From positions 1,113,347 to 1,177,346 of the forward strand of contig BDGG01000009.1 of the NCBI GenBank assembly GCA_001949185.1: a stretch of 64,000 nucleotides of DNA. The letters run 5' to 3'. A program made the position numbers and the translations under genes. Below are positions 22,401 to 32,500 of the stretch, in pieces. How positions within the stretch are numbered: the stretch's first letter is position 1; the number at the start of each line of letters is the position of its first letter. The stretch comes from Ramazzottius varieornatus. Lineage: Eukaryota > Tardigrada > Eutardigrada > Parachela > Ramazzottiidae. The notes under the pieces were generated by a model. It was not told where the DNA came from and ran no database searches. It worked only from the letters and a program-made list of their open reading frames with translations.

Positions 22401-23278
22401 GTCGAGGAGAATATGAAGGAAGCACAGAAGCGCGACGCCGCTCGGCAAGGCCAGTTTTACTTCCGCAAGGACATTCTTTGCGGTAAGGCTATCCCCACGC
22501 TTTGAATTGACTTTCATTTTACGTAATGATTTTGTGGTGTTTTACAGAACATAAAGTAAGCTCGTGTAAAAGTTATCAGAGCTGTGCTCGACCGAAGAAA
22601 AACGAGTACGTCAAGATGACCGTTAACGAGATCTTTAACGGCAAAGAGGGCGAGTTTCCGGGTCTAATTCCGCTCATTAAAGACTACCTGAGGAATATGG
22701 ACGTTGACGCGGAAACCAGCTGTACCCTTCTAACTTACCTCCGCTTCATCCGAAAGAAAGCCTCAGGTATGGTTTCTCCCCCCTTGGCGTCTTAGAATCT
22801 GCAGCCGAAACGTACCAGATCGCTTTGTCAAGTGGCGCATGTTATCTGTGTTATTGGCTGAGATAGTGCCCCACTTGAGAAACCAATCTTTTCCGATATG
22901 ATGGTTTTCATAACTGGCGCACGTGGTCCGTGTCATCAGCTCAAAGTGTGTGCCACTTGAGATAACGATCCTTTACTTTCCGTTTGCCGACCGACCGTCT
23001 TAGTGGTGAACCGGATGACAATCCGATGTGTTTCAGGCGAACTCATGACAACGGCTTCGTGGATCCGCGACTTCGTGAAGAATCATCCTGACTACCAACA
23101 CGACTCTGTCGTCAGTGAGAAGATCAACTATGACCTGATGAAGACGTGTCAGGCTGTTGCCGGCGGACAGTTGCACGACTCGAACCTTCTGATCAAGCGT
23201 ATTGTCCCGGCTGGTAAGGACGATGAAGCGCTGAGCGACGAAGAAGCAGCTGCTATCCACATGACTAACGGTCACTAA
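19468..23278 (+). CDS. GCLC: Glutamate-cysteine ligase catalytic subunit
   Basis: Joins L-glutamate and L-cysteine with ATP to make gamma-glutamylcysteine, the limiting step of glutathione synthesis in the cytosol. A complete 15-exon gene. The start ATG 19468 gives [12 protein letters not shown], exactly the family N-terminus (the open frame extends back to a TTG). Exon 2 is only 8 nt (19670-19677) and completes WGDE before [11 protein letters not shown]. Other hallmarks: [102 protein letters not shown] and [18 protein letters not shown]. The last exon ends MTNGH. The vertebrate-type catalytic core is intact. Three foldback copies are intronic. Confidence 0.98.
19940..20120. mobile_element. 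Foldback element, two hairpins, in GCLC intron 3
   Basis: Hairpins CAAGGGACGCAC/ATGCGCCACTTG and AAGTGGCGCAC/GAGCGCCACTTGG. The internal joint CGATCTGGTCGAGTTCG and right arm AGTCTTGTCAAGTTTG are clear. The left outer end is missing. Confidence 0.8.
21887..22094. mobile_element. Foldback element, two hairpins, with target-site duplication
   Basis: A 208-bp copy in a GCLC intron. The ends are GGGACATCGGCAAG and CTTGCTAACGTCCC, flanked on both sides by AGTT (21883-21886 and 22095-22098). Confidence 0.85.
22805..22998. mobile_element. Foldback element, two hairpins, in last GCLC intron
   Basis: Hairpins AAGTGGCGCATG/AGTGCCCCACTTGAG and AACTGGCGCAC/GTGTGCCACTTGAG. The right end is TCCGTTTGCCGACC. 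Confidence 0.8.
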
Positions 23279-23332
23279 GTTGGTGGACCATTGGTGGCGA
23301 TACCCGATCTCTCACAAAGGCACGCATGATTC

Positions 23333-23338
23333 AATAAA
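23333..23338 (+). terminator. Polyadenylation signal of GCLC
   Basis: AATAAA lies 55 bases after the GCLC stop codon, the expected position for 3'-end processing. The rest of 23279-23844 holds no gene; it separates the convergent GCLC and ZDHHC17-like genes. Confidence 0.6.
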
Positions 23339-23844
23339 GACGCTGTTAAAGACCTGCTTTTCATGACCTTAGATAGGAATAACTAGTTGCAGTTCCATTG
23401 TGATTTTTACAGAAGAAACTTGAGTTCTTCACAGGGATGATAATTTAACTTCAAGTTCCCTACTGACTTCCCTACTTTACATCTGCTCCCTCTGTGCAGC
23501 CGGATATTTCTGAACTTACAAGCCCTGTGTTTTAGATTTTATCTTCAATTCTTTGATTTAAACTTTATGTTTAAACGTTGTTCAATCATTTTGATAGCTA
23601 TCAATTGATTTCTCGGCGAGTAGAGAACGACTTCGGCAGCACTTCACTTCTAACTTAACTCACTTCCTCAGTTATCAGTAAATTATAACAGCATGAAAAA
23701 AGCCAAAAGATTTATGCGTCAAAATATCGAGGTCTGGAATAACCGGGGTGCAAACGGAATTCCACACGTTGATTGCAGAAAAGACAACAGACTTTACAAA
23801 CCAAACGAGGTAGTAAAGTATATAATAGTATAACAAAATGTATT

Positions 23845-26004
23845 TTACACAGTTGGTGTCTTCAGCTGCTCGTAAGACCCTCCTCCGGTCCTCCGTCTCA
23901 TTCCACCCCAGATAGTCGCGGGATCACATTCCAGGAACTCCATACAGTTCCTGACGAACCCTTTATCAAACGGATTGACTTCCTCTCCTTCCTCATCATG
24001 AAAATGGCCATAGCGCTTTCGGTTAATCCTCTCATTGGTTGTCATGGCCATCATGGAGATCTGGTATGTCTGCATGACGGCCAAACAGCCGATCCACACC
24101 GTGAAGCCCATCGAAATGATCAATATGAACATGGTCCAGGGTGAACACTGCATAGCTGGACCGATCGTCAGAAGAAAGGCTTCCGAGCTCAACCTGCAGT
24201 CTTTGCCTAATTGACCCAAGTACGTGAAACCAGCCCAGATTGTCCAGATACCGGTGAAAGTCAGAAAGAGCAGATAGCCGAGGAAAAAGCGGTGGTTCTT
24301 CTTGCCTATACAATTGCCTACGAATGGGCAGTGATGGTCCATCACTTGGACGCACTTGCCGCAGACCGAGCAGTGCTTTGAGCGAATGGGTCGTACGACT
24401 AGGCAAGTCGTGCAGAGCTTCGACACGTTGAACTCGTTCTTCTCAGCCAGCTCCACGACGGTCTCGAGACGGTCCATGGGCGGCGGACTAACGTAACCGG
24501 GATCACCCAACCAGGAACGGAGGAAGTTGTACATCAGACCGCTCAGTACGACTAACCAGAGTGTGGCGTTGCTGAACGTGGCGATGGTCGGCAGCCAAAT
24601 TGTAAAGACTGTGAGGATCACGAGGGACTTCACACCGAGGTAGACGGCCAGGGGAAATTGGTCCGCTAACCGGTGGAAATGCAGCCACTTCCCTGGATAA
24701 AAAATGGATTCAGTTTCATAGTGCTGAAGTAAAAGATTGTTTTTCCAAGTGGCGCACGTTTGCAGCCGATAACACTGCAGACGTGCGCCACTTCGAAAAA
24801 CAAGTTCGTTTCCAAGTGGTGTACGCCTCCACCTAAAAACAATGTAAACCTGCGCCACTCGGGAAAACGGTCTTGTCCAGTCTGTTTGCCGAACTCCCAG
24901 TTTCATTTACCTATATAATAGGCTGCAAGGCAGTATCCAGCTATGCCCAAACACTTCACCCAGCCGTTGATCCCCGTTGTAAAGATCCAGCCGACGAACA
25001 AGAAAGAAAGAAATGGCAGGACGGAAAATATAAATTTGATCAGCGGTTCATTCCGAGAAATATTCCTGGTCAACCAAGACCCTTCGAAACCCTTGGCTTC
25101 TCTGTGAGATCGAATGATATCTTCAATATATCTATTGCGTTTGTCTGTTAAGGATATGACAAGGGCAGTTTTGTTTTCTGCGTTCAGCGAATCGACGTCT
25201 GCGCCATGTTTGAGAAGTAGCTGGCAGACGCTGGGGTTGGTATTGATGGCTGCCCAATGAAGAGCCGTGTTGCCGTGTATCCTGTCTTTCAGGTTGATGT
25301 CCGCGCCCATGTTGACGAGCAGCCTGGCTGGATCCATGGCACTAACTTTGGTCGACCACATAAGGGGAGTCATACCGAACTGATCACGAGCGTCGACGTC
25401 CACACCCTTGCCCAAGAGGTAGGCTACGATGTGGCTGAAGCCGCGCTGACAGGCAAAGTGGAAGGTCCCGCAGCCGTCGCGATTGACTACGGTCGGGTCA
25501 GCTCCGTTCTGCATCAGGCAAACTACAGCGGCGAGGTTACCCATGAAGGTCGCCCAGTGGAGCGGAGTCGCCTTCAGCTCGCCACCTTTGAAAAGGAACA
25601 CACCCGTAATCAGACTGATGTCACGATCAATCGACGCATGACCACGTTAACAATACGTTTTGCCCCATGACGTCATGCGTCTCGTGTACTGTTATTGAAA
25701 CATTCGTGATAGTCTCACCTGTGTAATTGAGGTTGGCTTTCTGCTCGATGAGGTACTTCATACACAGCACTTGGTTATTTAGAGAGGCCCATTGAAGCAG
25801 CGAACAGTCTTCACGGTCGGGAATATTTACATCGTACTGGTAAAGCTCAACCAGTTGTTGAAGCTTTTCGAGATTCCCACGCTGTACGCAGTCCACCAGA
25901 GTCGACGACAGCTCGGTCGGAGACAGCAGTGGCTCGGATTGCGATTCGATCTCGGAGCTTTGTGATCCCCTACCCTCGTCAGACGTGTCCATGTTCTTCT
26001 GCAT
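23845..26004 (-). CDS. ZDHHC17: Ankyrin-repeat palmitoyltransferase, ZDHHC17/13-like (HIP14)
   Basis: Golgi/vesicle membrane enzyme that S-acylates cysteines of target proteins, which it selects through its ankyrin repeats. Three exons, 25719-26004, 24911-25585 and 23845-24692, give about 600 residues (human 632). Start ATG 26004 (MQKNMDTSDEG) is the first ATG; the open frame extends to a GTG. Ankyrin repeats occupy about residues 35-250 (LLQWASLNNQVLCMKYLIEQ; TPLHWATFMGNLAAVV; NTALHWAAINTNPS). Then come paired membrane helices, the Cys-rich DHHC domain (RSKHCSVCGKC...MDHHCPFVGNCIGKKNH) with intact catalytic DHHC, two more helices and the TTNERIN motif (TTxE-like). The second intron contains a foldback copy. 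Confidence 0.94.
24725..24898. mobile_element. Foldback element, two hairpins, in ZDHHC17-like intron
   Basis: Hairpins AAGTGGCGCAC/GTGCGCCACTTCG and AAGTGGTGTAC/CTGCGCCACTCGG. The right end CTGTTTGCCGAACTCCC is intact; the left outer arm is missing. Confidence 0.8.
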
Positions 26005-26549
26005 GTTGGATTGGATGGTGAGCGACCTCAGCGACGTGTGATTGCAGATGAAAGGGACAGTCAGCGCAGCTGTCAATCTTCGGTAAGGCCACTTCACAGT
26101 GTCCTCGTCCGTACGACGATCATTCCAATGCCCGCCACTCCTGGTAGTGCCACACGTGACCGTCCGGAACTCGAAGATTTAGAGTACCAAGCAGATGGTC
26201 GGATCTCGAAGCACAGAAACGATTCTGGATGAAAATTGAAAGATCCAAAAAGCGAAGTCGTCGACGAAAAAGATCATAATTATTTATATCTGAATCTGAC
26301 ACTTAATTTAAATGACATGACAAGGCATGGATTGTTTGCATACGTGTACTACATGACAACCTGTCATAACATCCGGGAAGGACTTTGGCCATCCACTGTA
26401 GCCAGTGTGGTGGAATTTTCATGAGACCGTCTCACTCATTTACGATGGGAAGGCACCCGGAACTTCCGTTATGCAGGAAGGAGAACCAGGCTCTAGGAAA
26501 TGTGGAAGACGTCCCTATAGAGCTAGTATGAGCGAAAGTCTGCGAAACC
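26005..26549. other. Divergent intergenic region, ZDHHC17-like and F-box candidate
   Basis: No gene seen. It presumably holds the promoters of the two divergent genes. Confidence 0.3.
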
Positions 26550-27018
26550 ATGGACCAAGAGGAGCCTGTTGAATCTACCGATGTGGATGAAGAGCTAGTC
26601 AGCACTTTTACTCTACCGGAAGTGTGGCAACGTCTTCCTTGGATGCTGGTGGAGGAGACCTTTGCCTTCCTCAGTCTTCAAGATGGCCAGCGACTCCGCA
26701 GTAGGTAGTACTTGAAACTTGCAGCGAAGCGTTTTCTAGTCCAAAATCAGTGGTGAAGATAATCTCTCTTTTGCAGAGTTACGTACTTCCGTTTGGAAAG
26801 CGGTGTTACAGCGACAGATCTTTTCGACAACCGCATCGTCTTTTTTCACTGGTCAAAAAACGAAACACCGGGACTGTAACGAAGAGGAAGACAAGCACAA
26901 GTTTTATGGAAGAGAATCTGTTACTGAAAGACAACGCCATCAAGCACTTCTGTTGTTACTGGCATCACTCATCTGTCCACGCCTGACTATCCAGACGCAG
27001 CTTTATGCAGGAAGCTGA
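26550..27018 (+). CDS. Possible F-box-like protein
   Basis: A two-exon model: 26550-26700 and 26777-27018, about 130 residues, phase 1 junction with donor GTAGGT and acceptor TTTTGCAG. The ATG has strong context (GAAACCATGG). Residues about 20-50 read LPEVWQRLPWMLVEETFAFLSL-QDGQRLRK-LRTSVWKAVLQ, which follows the F-box pattern (Leu-Pro, hydrophobic helix, F-x-F-L, then a Trp-Lys near the end). The rest is charged, then leucine-rich. F-box proteins bind SKP1 in SCF ubiquitin ligases. A different donor two codons on gives another, shorter frame, so the model is tentative. Confidence 0.35.
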
Positions 27019-29532
27019 TATCTCTACCTCATCCTGTGACCACATTTAGTCTTTTCAACTATAGCGTCAAAGACTATTATTGCTTCTGCTATCTTTAAAC
27101 TTTCCACGACCTGATTCTGCAAAAGTCCCAAATGTTTCGCATTATCGGCATTGAACTTGGTGTAAGGACTGAGGGTTACATTAAAACGATTGCGGCTTTT
27201 TTCTTTTTCTCGACAAGAAAAGAGCAGGTCTTCTCCGGGCTATGGTACAGTAAGTCCGGACAAATTTGGGAGCTGGGCAAAAAATTTTTACCAGATCGTC
27301 TTCCAAGTGGCGCATCTTTTCCGTTTTATTGGTTGGAAGCGTGCGCTTGGGAATACGATCTGGTCAAGTTTGTTCGCCAAGCTTCCGCTTGAATTTATGG
27401 TATGTACTCAAGTCGATAAATGGATAATACGGACAGACTAGATTTCAGATTTCTGGCTGCAGGGAATTATCGCTTTGGCAAACCCTCGATTTTAATGCGA
27501 AACGATTGAATGTTCAGCGCTTTTAATATATCATTATAATTATCCTAACCCAACGACTGCTTGGTTGATATCAGATGATTCAAACACGTACGCTCTTACA
27601 TAAAAATCACGTATTCGTAGTCTAGCGCAAACAAACAGCCACAAACATGTTGTAAAGGAAATTCAGTCTATCTCAGACGATGCCCGAGACCGAAGGCCCT
27701 TTCGAACTATCAGTACTCGTACCTTAAAGGGTTCTACAATTTTGCGCCACTCCTGTTCGCCCTTCGGCGTCCGATCGGCCAGGACTTTCTCAGCTCGATT
27801 ATAGACTCCCACCCAAGTCACTTTTGGCTTTCTGAAACTGTCTCCGTCCTGAAGGTATCCTGAAGGTCCCTTGATAGCTCTCGGACATCGTATCGAGCAG
27901 GATCTTATCTGCTTCCTCAGTTCTGCGCTTATGCGAGTCATGGCTCGTCGGGCATGTTCGGCAGGAGATGCCTTCGCCACAGAAGTACCTAAAGTACGCC
28001 CCTTCCTTGATCCGACCAAATGACCATCAGACGGACAGTGTGGTCTTTCTTTCAGAGTCTTTCCTCTAAGGAGTCTACCTCGTCGAGCTGGTACGGCTTC
28101 TCTCGCTCCATCCCACGGACCAGGAAGACATTCAGCAAAATTACACTATACCAATATCGACACTTCTGCCGTTATGCCCTATGGAATGGACCGATGGACC
28201 ATCGATGGACCCTACATTCCATTTTTATGGATCTTTTATCGCTTCTTCTATTCGAATCTTCTTGCTCCAGTATAGCTCTTGCTCCAATGATTCGTATTTT
28301 GTACTGTGATTCTTGCCGTTCCTTTTTATAATGCGATTTTTGAAATATTCTATTTTTACTTGAAAAGAGAGTAATGTCACGGGGAAGTAACGATGCGTCA
28401 CTTTGACCGCAATCGTTACGTATCCGCGCAAGGGTTAATATTTCCCAGGCGTATCTGCACGTCCGCAGCACGCTTGAGTCATCCAATAACGAAACCACGA
28501 CGATCTCAAGAACCTGAGTGGTACCCAGAGGTCACTATATAAGCGAGCCTCTGGGCTCCTTTGTGGCATCTTCCCTAGTTATTCGAGCTACTTCCTGGTC
28601 TGTGTCGGAAAGCCTTGGATGTTCTATTGATTGCTTGATTGAAGTCAGGGTTCCTACCCACCCCTGCTGCCTTACGTAACACTTGGATGGCCCTTAACGG
28701 CGTGGTCAGAGTCGGCTGCCTCATGTTCCATTGTCAACTCTTCACTAGATGCTGCGGTCTGGTCAGAACACTCGAGAATTGCTGGGTGGCCGACGTCCAA
28801 CCACGCTATTTTGGCTTTTCTTAACAATGAATTATAAATTGCTGGTTCAAAAGAATTTGCCCGCTTCCCATGTAGAGGAAAAGCACCCGGCTTGCTGCTC
28901 CGTGGCTACCACAACACGGTAAGATGACCGGCCTCGAACAGAATTAATCTGCAAGGTCTCTGAAGGACTCATTGCGAAATTAACTCTGATCACAACTCTG
29001 ATCTTACCGGTCTGGATGCCGGTACGTGCACATAGCAGGGAAAGAACACAGTCCAGTTGGTTCCGCGGAAACATCCGAAGATCCACAGACGTGTCCAGAA
29101 ATGAATAAAATATGGCGATAAAGTTGTGACTCGGGATTACTGTAACAGACGCAAACACCAGAAGCACCGCGATCAGAAAAAAACTTTACCCATCACAATT
29201 AGTCCCTGACGACAAATCCGGGTCACCACCCATTCTCCACTGATACTGAATCACCACCACGTCCTTCCCTGGAAATTTGGACACTGAAAATTTTCCGCTG
29301 CTTCCTTGCATCTGTTCCCATTTAGTCGCCGAATTTTCGTCGCTATGGTACGCCTGTTTCGCATCAGTACTTTTCACTGTCAATTGCATCAAGTTTCGGG
29401 CATTTGCTACTGTCTTTATTGGTTCGTTCACCAAGCGGAATCGAACTAACCCAACACAGAAAGTAACTTCCGGGATCGGGCAGCCAAATAAAATCTAAAA
29501 CAGAAACTCATCCCTACGACGAAAAGCAAATT
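27019..29532. other. Long stretch without a confident gene
   Basis: It holds one single-hairpin foldback copy (27268-27386). Minus-strand frames at 27663-28019 (basic) and 28847-29434 are unrecognised. A TATATAAG with downstream CT-rich start-like sequence lies near 28536, which could be a promoter or an old LTR, but no paired repeat, primer site or polymerase frame was found. AATAAA on the minus strand (29415-29420) can serve the TMEM94 gene. Confidence 0.35.
27268..27386. mobile_element. Foldback element, one hairpin, intergenic
   Basis: A 119-bp single-hairpin copy with both outer ends: GGGAGCTGGGCAAA and GTTCGCCAAGCTTCC. The right arm has a 4-base deletion (GTGCGCTTGG). It is one of the few copies outside an intron. 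Confidence 0.8.
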
Positions 29533-32500
29533 TCAGAAGGGCGAATTCATTCCCAGTTTGGTACCAAACTCCAACCGAGCCCGTTTCTGCAACTTATCCA
29601 ACTCTGACAATTCGAATCTCATGATCAACTCGTTCAAAGGTAACAAAATAAAAGGCCAAAGAAAGCCAGTCAACCATATCCAATATGGAATGTCAGTCCA
29701 GTAAAAATCTAAACGTCCGCTACTCCCAGTGTCGAAATCCTGGATAGTCACATTATGGACGGTGAGATGTTCATGTTGAACCACAGGAACATCGACCAGG
29801 AAGTACAGCACCTGCAACAGCCAGCTGAGGGCCACTGCAAAAAACCAGAATTTGTTCTTCAACGGTGAATACTTCCAAAAACCCGGTCTGGAAGTGCCAT
29901 ACCCTAACGAAACCACACTGAAGTACAAGACGATCAACAACGCACAGAAATTCTGGCTCAACTTGATACTATTCCTGGCATCAAACAAACCAAATAAAAT
30001 GGGGTAACATGTGAAAGCTCCTTCTGTACAGTGCTGACTTAACACCAATGCTTGACAGAGGAGAACTAGGAGAACGGAAGGCAGCCATCGGATGAGGAGT
30101 GTGCGAATGAGCCTCCAGCGAACACCTTCCCGAGAAGAAAGGATGTCTTCAGTGCGGTTCTTGCCCGTGGAGATCCGCATCAGATTCCTATCGTGTGGTG
30201 AGGACAGGAGTGAGATGCTGAGGAAAGGGAGGGTAACGCAGGTCAGAAGGAGGATGTGACCGACGGAGAAGGTCGGTGGAAGGCAGAGAAGACTGGAGGC
30301 TGTCAGTAGAAAGACGAGGGAGATGGCAGCGGACAGGAGGTACTTGCAGCAGTTCCGAAGGACAGCCAGGTTATGCCTCGACTACGAAAACACAATTCGT
30401 AAACTAAAGACCGCAGCCGCAGCGACTTTACTAACAAATAAACGCTTGGCAAAAACACTCGACTAGATCGTTTCAACAACTGGCGCACCTATTCGGTGAA
30501 ATTAGTTGTGGCTGTGCGCCTCTTGGGAAGTTCCATCTGTGCCAGAATTTATTTTCGAGTGGCGCCTGTTTCCAGTCATTTTGGCTGGAAGCGAGCGCCA
30601 CTTGGGAAAACGATCTGGTCAAGTCTGTAGGACGAGTTCCCAAAGAAGCCTCTCTTACTTCGATGACGAGCTGCATCAGGCTTTGAGGGTCTTCCTTTTG
30701 GCAAGAAAGCGAGCAGTTAAGGCTGAGCAGTGTTCGCATAAGCTCGGTCGGCAGACACTGCGAAGGTTTCCGGTCGGAAGATTGGTTGAAAGAATGCTTA
30801 TTGAGGCAGCTTTGAGGGTACATTGGCTCTGAAAGAGACCATTCATATTCAGACAGAACCAAGTGATGGAAGGACATCGAAGATGACGAGTTGCTTACCG
30901 ATGGCAATGGAGATGTCAGCTTGAAGGAAGACCGAGCAGTTGTACAGGCTAGCCGAGCTGCCCAGACAACACACGACCTCACCATTTTCCTGCATGATGG
31001 CTATCATCTCCTTGACAGACTCAGGCGCACAGTCCGTAAAGAGCGAGACGAGTAGCGGGACGTTATCCACTTCCTCGATGTGCTCCCGAATGTTCTCGAT
31101 TCCACGCGGAAGCCGCGCTCGGTTCTCTAGGTTGATCTCCGGTTCCACCACAATGGTCGTCTTGCTTTTCAGCTGGGATGTCTCTGGGAGCGGTTGAAAG
31201 GTAATGTGCGACTCCAGAGATGTCGGGTCGATACCTGGAACATGCGGGCAAGGTTAGAAAGGGATAATTGAACTTATTCCCAACAGGGAAACACGCTCCA
31301 TCGTTTTCAGCCGACATGTTTAAACATGATTATTCCATATCCCCGATCAGACCAGCGAAGATTCACTCTTATCTCAGTTGTGTGCAACATCTTTCCTCCC
31401 AACAAATGAGGTCAAGGTGTTAGACAAGAACAGCCAAAAACAAGAGGCACACCTTTGGAATCGAGAGAGATGTGACAGTTCCAGCCGCTTTCGAGACCAA
31501 GTCGTTCGGCGAAGACTCGGCTGCGAAGCTCGGTTTCTGGGGAGAAGTGGATGAAGCGGATGCAAGCTTGTTCGAGTAGATCGATGAGATGGACGAACTC
31601 GTTTCTTGATTGATACTGCTGGGCCACACAACCCAAGAAAATCTGGTTCTTGCAGCAGCTTTCGTGAAGGTCGTGGAGAAGCTCGGTCGAGCTTTCCGAT
31701 TCGCCCATCTGCACAAAACCGAGCAGATTATTCTATACTCTTTCTCACCTCTTGTCCGAAACTGAGACCGGTAAACGTAACTTACAGAATTGTTTCCCCA
31801 GTGGCGCACGCTTCTGGCCAAAACTAGTGAAGAAGTGCGCCACCGGATAAGAACAAACAAACTCAACCAGATCGTTGTCCCAACTGCCATTGGTTTGCCG
31901 CTATCACCAATGAAGAAGTGCGCCACTTACAATAACAACTTTGGACCTTTCGCTCATCGACCTCCAAGTTAGTTTTGATCTTACCTGTGAACTGAGTTCG
32001 TGAACAGATGATTCGTCATCTTCGGTAGGCAGCTCGATGAAGATGTCTTCAGAGTCTGAATCCGAGTCAGACTCGTACTCTGGAACAGTTTCGATCATGG
32101 GCGAGTAACAGAAGGCGGTGCAGTAGGCTGTCATACTAAATCGCGTGTAGAACTCCAGGATGTACTTGCGTTCCTCGTCTGTCAAGGCACGAACTTCCTG
32201 GCCGTTCCAGTAGTCTGTACAGGCGTCCAGTATGAGATCAGCCGTACCTGAAAGACAGATTCAGTTTGTACCAAACCCAATTTTCTTTCACCGAGTTTCT
32301 TCCTATAAATAAACCAAATAATTTCTGAGGACCTGTCTAGCGGAACGTAACAGTACCTTGAGACATGACGTGGGATCCACCAGACTTTTTGTCTTGTGCG
32401 ATGACAGACAGCATGTTAGGAAAAGGAGTCTTATACCGTCCCGCATTTGCTCGCGGAGTCTTGGCCGGCTTTCGGTAGACAGCCATGCGCTGGATTTGCT

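Noticed and set aside
24032-24406. Long alternative frame over the DHHC domain
   Set aside because: Shadow of the ZDHHC17-like exon in another frame; the true frame has the DHHC motif.
28500-28850. TATATAAG and CT-rich sequence resembling an LTR promoter
   Set aside because: No second LTR, primer-binding site or polymerase frame was found nearby.
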